A model generated the notes under the pieces. That model was not told where the DNA came from and searched no databases. It saw only the letters and a program-made list of their open reading frames with translations. Shown in pieces: positions 1 to 5,231 of a stretch of 9,783 nt of DNA (position 1 is the stretch's first letter; every line of letters begins with the position of its first letter). The stretch comes from Actinomycetes bacterium (GTDB lineage Bacteria; Actinomycetota; Acidimicrobiia; Acidimicrobiales; Palsa-688), in NCBI GenBank assembly GCA_021827225.1, contig JAKAXG010000108.1, positions 1 to 9,783 on the forward strand, given 5' to 3'. Position numbers and translations under genes: made by a program.

Positions 1-802
1 CGCCGGCTGTGGGGCGCGAGACTCCCGACGAGAGACGGCCCACCACCTGATACATCAGGCCGACCAGCAGACCGGCCGCGCATGATGCCTGATACCTCCT
101 GGTGCGCCCCTCGGGCCTTTCCAGGTACCACCGCGATCCGACGATGAGGAGCGCCATGCCGGTGAACGGTGTCGTCCCGGCCGCCATCAGGCAGAACGAG
201 CCGGCTGAGAGACATCCCCGCCGGGTTTCCGCCTGACCGAAGGCCACCCACATGGCGGCGAAGGCGAGGACGTATTGAACGTTGATGATGCTCCCGACGC
301 TCTCGACCCCCGCCGCGGGAACCAGAACCACCATGAGAGCCAGGCCGACTCGTAGCACCCGCGACCGGATGACCGGCACCGTCGCCTCGTACACCGCGAG
401 CGCGCATATCGCGGTCACAAGGCAGGCCGTGATGGTCAGCGCCGCAGGCCATGCACGCATCGGCAGCGCCGAGACGAACGCAGCCGTGAGGCGCGGTACC
501 AGGTGGGCGTAACCCTGGTAGCCCGTGAAGAGGGACCTGAGCGTGCCCCAGTCCACCTCCTGCTGGAGGAAGGTCTGCCCGTTCTCCGCCCAGATGTGGT
601 CGAAAGCGACATGGGGAGGTAGTCGCAGAAGCGAGAGCCCCGTTCCCGCGATGACACCGGCGACACGCAGCGCATTGGTCCGCCACGGAAAGGCGGTCGA
701 GCTACGTGACCGCGTTCCTACGTAGCCGGTGCCGGAGCGATCATCGGCGCCTGTGAGCGCCGCTTCTTCGACGCATGGAGAGACCGTGCCCGCTGAGCTC
801 AT
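1..802 (-). CDS. Polytopic membrane protein, putative GT-C-like glycosyltransferase (3' end outside window)
   Basis: The minus frame is open from the ATG at 802 to the left edge (267 codons, no stop), so the C-terminus is missing. After about 40 poorly conserved residues comes a first hydrophobic stretch (about 46-62), then the sequence WAENGQTFLQ (71-80) and GYQGYAHLVPRL (94-105). I recognise this pattern from a family of actinobacterial membrane proteins in polysaccharide loci, usually written WAEDG...F and GY.H..PRL. Further membrane segments lie at about 119-138, 147-165, 172-189, 199-222 and 240-255. The ATG is 17 bp after the stop of the upstream glycosyltransferase, so the two are probably co-transcribed. 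No good ribosome binding site is visible, so the start is approximate. The acidic residue usual at the fourth position of WAEDG is Asn here. A glycosyl-transfer role in surface glycan assembly is inferred from family and neighbour; the substrate is unknown. Confidence 0.75.
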   Translation of the reverse strand, partial: MSSAGTVSPCVEEAALTGADDRSGTGYVGTRSRSSTAFPWRTNALRVAGVIAGTGLSLLRLPPHVAFDHIWAENGQTFLQQEVDWGTLRSLFTGYQGYAHLVPRLTAAFVSALPMRAWPAALTITACLVTAICALAVYEATVPVIRSRVLRVGLALMVVLVPAAGVESVGSIINVQYVLAFAAMWVAFGQAETRRGCLSAGSFCLMAAGTTPFTGMALLIVGSRWYLERPEGRTRRYQASCAAGLLVGLMYQVVGRLSSGVSRPTAG

Positions 803-819
803 GCCCGGAGGGACCAGGA

Positions 820-1613
820 CTAGCTGGCTCGGGGCAGGCGCACGGGCTGAGAGGAATCAGCACCGGAGAGCTGGCCGACTTCCAGGTAGGGGTGGCTGCG
901 AAGTCCAAGGCGGTGCATTCGGTACTGCAGAGCCGTACGGACGACACCGAAGCCGTAGCGGACACTCCGGCGGAAGTTGATCGAAGAGGAGTCGCCGGCG
1001 TAGCGGGTGGGACAGGACAGCTCACCGATGCGCCCGCCGGCCGCCATCGTCTGAACGATCACCTGGTTGTCGAAGACAAAGTCATCCGAGTTCTCGTCGA
1101 GGTGAAGGCACTCGAGCAGTTCACGGCTGAAGGCGCGCAACCCCGTGTGGTACTCCGAGAGCTTGTTCGCAACTATCAGGTTCTCGACCAACGTGAGACC
1201 GCGGTTGGCGACGTACTTCCACCACGGCATGCCCCGGGCGATCGCCTTCTGTGCGAGCACCCTGGAACCGAGCACCAGGTCATATTCACCGCAAGCGATC
1301 ATCGACGCCATCGCCGGTACCAACGCCGGGCTGTACTGGTAGTCCGGGTGGACCATCACCACCACGTCTGCGCCCTCTGCCAGCGCCCTCGCGTAGCAGG
1401 TCTTCTGATTCCCCCGTAGCCGCGGTTGGCCGGATGGCGATCAGTGATGAGGCCGAGGGATCGGGCCATGTCGAAGGTCCCGTCAGTGCTGGCGTCATCG
1501 ACGAGGACGATTCCGTCCACCACGGAGCTGTCGAGATCACGGACCGTCCTCGCCAGCGTCAGGGCCGCGTTGTACGCGGGCATGACGACCACGACTCGCT
1601 TCCCGAGGATCAT
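820..1613 (-). pseudogene. Family 2 glycosyltransferase (dolichol-phosphate-mannose-synthase-like), one frameshift
   Basis: Two adjacent minus frames give one protein of about 264 residues if a single base is restored. The first frame starts at the ATG at 1613 with MILGKRVVVVMPAYNA, the usual start of this family, and contains VDDASTDGT (nucleotide-sugar binding) and HPANRGYGG. The second frame carries VVVMVHPDYQYSP, LVLGSR, SEYHTGLRAFSRELL and NSDDFVFDNQ, all hallmarks of GT-A family 2 enzymes that move sugar from NDP-sugar to a lipid or glycan acceptor. The break is at the C5 run 1411-1415 (GGGGG on the coding strand). A sixth G would restore GYGGNQKTCY, the expected family sequence. Both halves are otherwise well preserved, so this is either a very recent mutation or a sequencing error. 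An upstream ATG at 1781 is in frame but adds 56 residues without family resemblance. The membrane protein gene follows after 17 bp. Confidence 0.85.
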
Positions 1614-1781
1614 CTGAGCCCCATCCCTTGCGTAGGCGAGCCAGTCCCGCCATGCGCTAGAGGTGTCGACAACCGCCCAACCCCACTTGAGCGGTTCCGA
1701 AACTGCATGATCTGCGCAGATCTCCGACCCGCAGCCACCGCAGTGTCCCACGCAACATCGCGGGCCGAGGTGATGCTCCAA
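1614..1781. other. Intergenic stretch with a 14-bp perfect palindrome, upstream of the glycosyltransferase
   Basis: Between the MOSC remnant and the glycosyltransferase start lie about 170 bp. The only clear structure is GATCTGCGCAGATC at 1709-1722, a perfect 14-bp palindrome about 96 bp upstream of the start at 1613, which could be an operator. A weak purine-rich stretch (AAGGGATGGGG on the minus strand) sits just before the ATG and may serve as ribosome binding site. No convincing -35/-10 pair was found. Confidence 0.4.
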
Positions 1782-2243
1782 TCAGCTACCAGGCTCGCCC
1801 ACCCACCGGTCCCCGCTGGCGACATGCCCGGACTCCGCCACGCTGGCGTAGGCACCTACGCACGACCAGGTCCCCAGCGCCCAGCCCGGGGAGGTCGATC
1901 CGGTTCTGGCGGCTCACCGTGCGGAGCGTCTCGTCGTCCCGCGCCGGGTCGCCCTGGACAGCCTCGTCGTGATGCAGCGCATGGTCGGTCTGGGCACCGA
2001 GGCGGCCACCTCGGCGCTTAGACGAACAGTCGTGCCGGGCCATTCGTTCTCGGCGAACGGGGTCCCCTCGCCGGCGAGAACGACGTTGGGCCGGTACCAG
2101 CCACCTCGAAGCGGCTGGCGGCCTGCGACTCCTGGGGCGATCGTCGTGGGCCGGACGGGTCGTCCCGGGAACTCCGAGAGGCGCCTGTCCACTTCGACGT
2201 CCTCGCTCCCGGTCTCCGAACCGTCGGGCAGCCGGATGGCATC
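1782..2243 (-). pseudogene. MOSC-domain protein remnant (truncated, internally deleted, two frame changes)
   Basis: Reading minus from about 2243, the frame begins DAIRLPDGSE and DVEVDRRLSEFPGRPVRP. This matches the end of the N-terminal beta-barrel of actinobacterial MOSC proteins. It then jumps to WYRPNVVLAGEGTPFAENEW and RPTMRCITTRLS, the core of the MOSC domain, with the roughly 90 residues normally between them missing. Near 1956 the frame changes (one C missing) and continues QGDPARDDETLRTVSRQNRI. At the G4 run 1872-1875 it changes back (one base extra) to TWSCVGAYASVAESGHVASGD and stops at 1782. The Cys of MRC is present. MOSC domains bind sulfur or molybdenum-cofactor-related ligands; related proteins include molybdenum cofactor sulfurases and mARC-type proteins. 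No start codon or N-terminus survives, and an in-frame TAG lies at 2267-2265. A functional product is unlikely. Confidence 0.75.
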
Positions 2244-2432
2244 AAACCCTCCGTTCGCCCGCCGCTACCAGCCGGTGCCGGTAGATCGGCTCAGCCCGTT
2301 CGGGGCTGTTCCGGGCGGGCGCCAGACCGGCGCTGTCCCGCCGGCGGGTCGTCGCGACGCTGAAAGTGGCGCTCTCTCGGATCAGCCGGGTTGGACGGTA
2401 CCCTGCCGATACCGGCGCCAGGAAGGGGCATG

Positions 2433-2456
2433 ACCGGCGGTTCCTGCCGGTGTTTT
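2433..2456 (+). terminator. Weak hairpin followed by four T, just before the VC0807-like start
   Basis: ACCGGC (2433-2438) pairs with GCCGGT (2446-2451) across a 7-nt loop, then GTTTT follows. The form resembles a short intrinsic terminator on the plus strand, but the stem is only 6 bp. It ends 5-9 bases before the GTG start at 2461, so it could equally be a translation-affecting hairpin or chance. Confidence 0.2.
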
Positions 2457-2460
2457 CGCT

Positions 2461-3192
2461 GTGGCTTCTGTTGTTCTCAGAGTGATCCGCCAGGCCCTGC
2501 CTGCGATGACGGTGGCGACCATAATCCCGCTGGGTCTGTTCTACGTCGTCCTGGCCGCCGGATCGGTCCAATGGGCCATGGGGGTATCGGTCGTCTATGC
2601 CTGGGCCATGGTGCTGTGGCAGTACCTGCGTCACCGGCAGGTGTCAGGGCTCCTGGTGGTCACATGGCTGACGGCCACGCTGCGCGCCGGCCTGGCGCTG
2701 CTCTCAGGCCATCCGTTCGTCTACTTCGCCATGCCGGCGGCGGAGACAGCCGTGTTCGGGTTGGCGTTCCTGGCCACGCTGGCCGGTTCGGAACCGCTGG
2801 TGATCCGCCTGGCCCGGGACCTGCTTCCCGCCGGCGCCGACCGCCTGGCGGCCAACCGGCCGCTCATCAGGAACCTGTCGGTGCTGTGGGCGGCTTCGCA
2901 CCTGCTGTCGGCGGGCGCCACCCTTCTGCTGCTCGGGGCGACGCCGCTGAGGGTGTTCCTGGCCGTCCACATCTTCGCCAACTGGGTCTTCATCGGTGCG
3001 GCCGGCGGCCTGTCGGTGTGGCTGGTCCGCAGCCGGGACCGGGACCTGTTCAGCCAGGTGATGGCCGTGCTGCGCCAATCGGCCGTGATGACCACGGGCG
3101 GCGCCGTCGAGCCGGTCGGAGCCGGCTCGCCGCAGCCGGTCCGAGCGGGTCGGCCCGGAGACGGGCGGGCTGCGCTGCCGGCGGCCGCCTGA
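2461..3192 (+). CDS. VC0807 / intracellular septation protein A-like integral membrane protein
   Basis: The 243-residue product is strongly hydrophobic. Segments are at about 16-34 (MTVATIIPLGLFYVVLAAG), 36-56, 62-82, 88-109, 138-159 and 165-189, with basic loops such as QYLRHRQ between them. The order PLGLFYVV, then a helix ending in WQYLRHR, then GLAFLATLAGSEPLVIRLARD resembles the VC0807 family, which is related to septation protein A / DUF3159 proteins. The molecular function of that family is not well known. The last 35 residues are Gly/Pro/Ala-rich and probably cytoplasmic. An in-frame stop at 2431-2433 limits the start, and GTG at 2461 is the first candidate. It has no Shine-Dalgarno sequence, so it may be leaderless, or the GTG at 2482 may be used. 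The gene stands alone and converges on the DUF4236 gene 72 bp downstream. Confidence 0.75.
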   Translation: MASVVLRVIRQALPAMTVATIIPLGLFYVVLAAGSVQWAMGVSVVYAWAMVLWQYLRHRQVSGLLVVTWLTATLRAGLALLSGHPFVYFAMPAAETAVFGLAFLATLAGSEPLVIRLARDLLPAGADRLAANRPLIRNLSVLWAASHLLSAGATLLLLGATPLRVFLAVHIFANWVFIGAAGGLSVWLVRSRDRDLFSQVMAVLRQSAVMTTGGAVEPVGAGSPQPVRAGRPGDGRAALPAAA

Positions 3193-3247
3193 AGAGGCTC
3201 ATCCGGCCAGCACCGACACCGGCTCGAAGCTTCCAGGTGATGCCACG

Positions 3248-3262
3248 GGCCGGCCGCCGGCC
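3248..3262. terminator. GC-rich hairpin between convergent genes
   Basis: GGCCGG (3248-3253), a 3-nt loop and CCGGCC (3257-3262) form a tight stem between the VC0807-like stop (3192) and the DUF4236 stop (3265). It has no T run, so it may act as a bidirectional pause or terminator element in this GC-rich genome. This is a weak call because such motifs are common at this base composition. Confidence 0.2.
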
Positions 3263-3264
3263 GA

Positions 3265-4389
3265 TCAGTGCTGGTGCGCCCCTTCGGTCTCGACGTCGAT
3301 GGCGGCGAGCAGGGCGCCCAGTTCCGGTTCGTCGGTCAGGTCGAGCGGCTGCAGTTGCTTCACGCGCCCGGCGAAGTTGGCGGAGAGGTCGGTGGCAGCC
3401 TGTTGCACCACGTCGGGAGAGGGCGCGCCGGCCCAGTCGATTCCGGACAGCGCGCCCCTGGTGAAGGTGGCGACCAACAGCACCTCCGAGCGGGGGTGCC
3501 CGTAGGCGTCGGGCGGCCCTACCCGGACCGCCGCCACCCGGCTGCTCTCGAGACCGGGGGCTACGGCGAACGTCTCCCGGACAGCGGCGAGCACATGGCC
3601 GCACACCGCGGTGAGATACCAGCCGGACCGGTCGGTCTTGGTCATCTTCTGCAATGACAGGTTGCCGGCCTGGGTGGTCGTCGGCCTGTGGTTGGGGACG
3701 ATCTCCTCGCCGGGGACGATCACGGCCAGCGTCGCCTCGGCGCCGTGGACGGAGAGGGGGGCGGCGTGCATTTCGTTGTCCTCGAACGCCTCGGCGAGGG
3801 TCGCCATGGTGACCTCCGGATCGTTGGCGCGCAGCTCGTTCCAACGGGCGTCGAGTTCGGTCTGGGCCTGCTGGTGGCGGTGTTCGCGTTCGGCCCGGGC
3901 GGCGGCGATCTCCGCCTGGGCCCGGCGCTCGGCCTCCTGGCGGGCCGCCCGCCGTTCGGCACGCCTCCAGAACCGGATACCGGCCAGTGCCTGGCTCTGG
4001 GCACGACGACGGATGGCGTCCTCGTCCGCAGGCGGTTCGTCGGGGCCCACCGGCGGCGAGACCGGCTCGGCGGGATGGCGGTGCAGCGACTCGATGCCCG
4101 CCAGCGCGGCGGTGATCTGTTGCGCTTCCGCCGATTTGGCGGCGGCCGCCGCCTGGCGGTGGTAGGCGGCGACGGTGGCCGCGCCCGGCTGGCCGTGAGA
4201 GGCGCTGCGGGGCCGGCGCCGGCGGGTCCCGCCCACGCTGTGGTAGAGCGTCACCGGGCCGGCGCCGGTGGATACACCCGGCCGGTAGCCGCCGCCGATG
4301 TGAACGCGCGCCGCCCGGGGACCTATCGAGGTCCGCACACCACGGCTGCCCACCCGGACCCGGACTCCCGGGGCCAGCTTGAAGTACAT
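3265..4389 (-). CDS. DUF4236-domain protein with coiled coil and an unassigned C-terminal domain
   Basis: Starting at the ATG at 4389 gives 374 residues. Residues 1-55, from MYFKLAPGVRVRVGSRGVRT through SIGPRAARVHIGGGYRPGVS to LYHSVGG, are a clear DUF4236 domain, whose hallmark is 'APGVR...S..G..TSIG.R.A...G'. The function of DUF4236 is unknown. Residues about 56-125 are Ala-rich with a proline-rich break (PVSPPVGPDEPP). Residues about 125-190 (RRAERRAARQEAERRAQAEI) should form a charged coiled coil. The remaining 180 residues hold a compact alpha/beta-looking region (WYLTAVCGHVLAAVRETFAV, SEVLLVATFTRGAL) that I cannot assign. The frame extends 32 codons further upstream, but the DUF4236 domain normally begins at the protein start, so the ATG at 4389 is preferred. 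No membrane segment or signal peptide is evident. The gene is monocistronic. Confidence 0.75.
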   Translation of the reverse strand: MYFKLAPGVRVRVGSRGVRTSIGPRAARVHIGGGYRPGVSTGAGPVTLYHSVGGTRRRRPRSASHGQPGAATVAAYHRQAAAAAKSAEAQQITAALAGIESLHRHPAEPVSPPVGPDEPPADEDAIRRRAQSQALAGIRFWRRAERRAARQEAERRAQAEIAAARAEREHRHQQAQTELDARWNELRANDPEVTMATLAEAFEDNEMHAAPLSVHGAEATLAVIVPGEEIVPNHRPTTTQAGNLSLQKMTKTDRSGWYLTAVCGHVLAAVRETFAVAPGLESSRVAAVRVGPPDAYGHPRSEVLLVATFTRGALSGIDWAGAPSPDVVQQAATDLSANFAGRVKQLQPLDLTDEPELGALLAAIDVETEGAHQH

Positions 4390-4688
4390 GCCCACGGCCA
4401 CCGAGCGTAACGCCTGCCATGCGCAGCACCGGCTCCGGTTGGCGGCTCCGGCTTCTGGACCTGCAGACCCTCCTCGCCCACTCACGGCAGTGGGTGACGG
4501 AACCGAATCCTACGAATCGGGCAATGCCCCACCTCGATTCCGAGGAGTCAGCGCTATATCGCGACCTGGTCGAAGGAACGTACCGACCTTCGCTTCGCTT
4601 GGAGCAGGAGAGGTGCGCTTGTCCCTCCTGACCGAAGCGCTCCCCGACCGGGGCCGTGCTCCCGGCACCTGAGCCTGGTCCGGCTGGC
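4390..4688. other. 300-bp intergenic stretch, hairpin inside
   Basis: Between the DUF4236 start and the DUF2786-type remnant there is no recognisable gene, apart from a possible small plus-strand frame described separately. CCCACT (4477-4482) and AGTGGG (4489-4494) can pair around a 6-nt loop. No tRNA T-loop or other RNA signature was found on either strand. Confidence 0.5.
4419..4631 (+). CDS. Possible small protein, unrecognised
   Basis: A 70-codon plus-strand frame starts at ATG 4419 and ends at TGA 4629-4631. Unlike most chance frames here it is not Arg/Pro-dominated. It contains LLDLQTLLAHSRQWV, SEESALYRDLVEGTY and a Cys-containing end (RCACPS). Roughly 70% of its codons end in G or C, which fits coding sequence but is not much above background. 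No ribosome binding site precedes it, and its start lies 30 bp from the divergent DUF4236 start. It could be a short gene, a 3' fragment of a decayed one, or chance. Confidence 0.22.
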   Translation: MRSTGSGWRLRLLDLQTLLAHSRQWVTEPNPTNRAMPHLDSEESALYRDLVEGTYRPSLRLEQERCACPS

Positions 4689-5013
4689 TCACCCGGTGGT
4701 GCCATTCAGGCGCTGCTGCCCAGGTACGAGCGTGGCCATCTCGGCGGCCGCCCGACCGGCCAGCCAACCCTCCCGATTGGTGACCGAGCTGCCCTCGGCC
4801 CCCACCAGGTAGGGAACAGCTTGGCGGTGTAGTCGTCCACCTCATCCCTGCGCCCGGCCAGAACCGGCAACACGTCGCGTCCGAGCTGCTGCTCGGCGGA
4901 CTCACGGGCGTGACGGGCCGCAGCCACCAACCGCTCCCCCCTTCGAAGGGGGCGGACCGGCGCTCGGCCCGGCGGTTCTTGGTGGCCCGCCGCTCCCGGT
5001 TCGACTTGCCCAT
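4689..5013 (-). pseudogene. Miniature remnant of a DUF2786-type actinobacterial protein
   Basis: The ATG at 5013 has a good ribosome binding site (AAGGGAG on the minus strand at 5019-5025, 5 nt spacing). The start MGKSNRERRATKNRRAERR is typical of actinobacterial DUF2786 proteins. After about 26 codons the frame must change at the G6 run 4936-4941. It then reads ERLVAAARHARESAEQQLGR and DVLPVLAGRRDEVDDYTAKLFP, then, after a second change at about 4812-4814, GAEGSSVTNREGWLAGRAAA and EMATL, stopping at 4689. The latter pieces match the extreme C-terminus of the same family (LLPVL..R...VD....LFP, then a G(W)..GRAAA motif). Some 200 or more residues of the centre, including the DUF2786 domain itself, are therefore missing. 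Only 325 bp remain. No function is expected. The unmodified frame would encode a nonsense tail running past 4689. Confidence 0.65.
4937..4952. repeat. 16-bp perfect palindrome at the deletion junction
   Basis: CCCCCTTCGAAGGGGG is its own reverse complement and could fold into a 7-bp GC-rich stem. It lies exactly where the head and tail of the DUF2786-type remnant meet, and its C run is where the reading frame changes. Confidence 0.6.
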
Positions 5014-5079
5014 GTGGTCTCCCTTCGCCAGGGCCATACTCCCGCGAGGGTGTGACGGACTGAGCGGATGGCCATGCGG

Positions 5080-5122
5080 AAAAAAAGATGGGCTTGACGC
5101 CGCCCCCCGACAGGCCTACACT
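5080..5122 (+). promoter_or_regulatory. Near-consensus sigma-70/SigA-type promoter of the HNH gene
   Basis: TTGACG (5094-5099) is followed after exactly 17 bp by TACACT (5117-5122), a close match to housekeeping-sigma elements. An A7 tract at 5080-5086 just upstream could act as an UP-like element. Transcription would start near 5129, leaving a leader of about 100 nt before the ATG at 5232. Confidence 0.75.
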
Positions 5123-5137
5123 CGAACACACGTTCGA
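5122..5137. promoter_or_regulatory. LexA (SOS) box overlapping the promoter
   Basis: TCGAACACACGTTCGA matches the mycobacterial LexA consensus TCGAAC-N4-GTTCGA at all twelve fixed positions; the core CGAACACACGTTCG also fits the Gram-positive SOS box. Its first T is the last base of the -10 element, and it covers the expected transcription start, the classical repressor position. Its only good downstream target is the DUF222-HNH gene at 5232. The remnant gene on the other strand begins 109 bp away. Confidence 0.85.
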
Positions 5138-5231
5138 TTTCATATCGAGCGGGATCGTCGGCGGCGCGCCGGCCTGGTAATGCCGCTGCTGCGATGTAGC
5201 GGCTGAGCTTCCACATCTGGACGACTCCGCC

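Noticed and set aside
775..2021. Long plus-strand frames over 775-1419 and 1251-2021
   Set aside because: They are antisense to the glycosyltransferase and MOSC remnant, and composition and motifs support only the minus strand.
2292..2308. CAGCCC/GGGCTG hairpin with a 5-nt loop
   Set aside because: A 6-bp stem with no T run in non-coding GC-rich DNA is expected by chance.
2242..2634. 130-codon minus-strand frame upstream of the MOSC remnant
   Set aside because: It shows no match to the MOSC N-terminal barrel and overlaps the membrane protein gene; composition looks like chance.
2391..3464. 357-codon plus-strand frame with a good purine run before an internal ATG at 2430
   Set aside because: The translation is Gly/Arg/Pro-rich noise overlapping the hydrophobic, family-matching VC0807-like frame.
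3050..4705. 551-codon minus-strand open frame
   Set aside because: It is the out-of-frame shadow of the DUF4236 gene, is extremely Arg/Pro/Gly-rich and has no recognisable domain.
5180..5206. Eight-codon upstream frame (MPLLRCSG) in the leader of the HNH gene
   Set aside because: It has no ribosome binding site and nothing suggests regulation.
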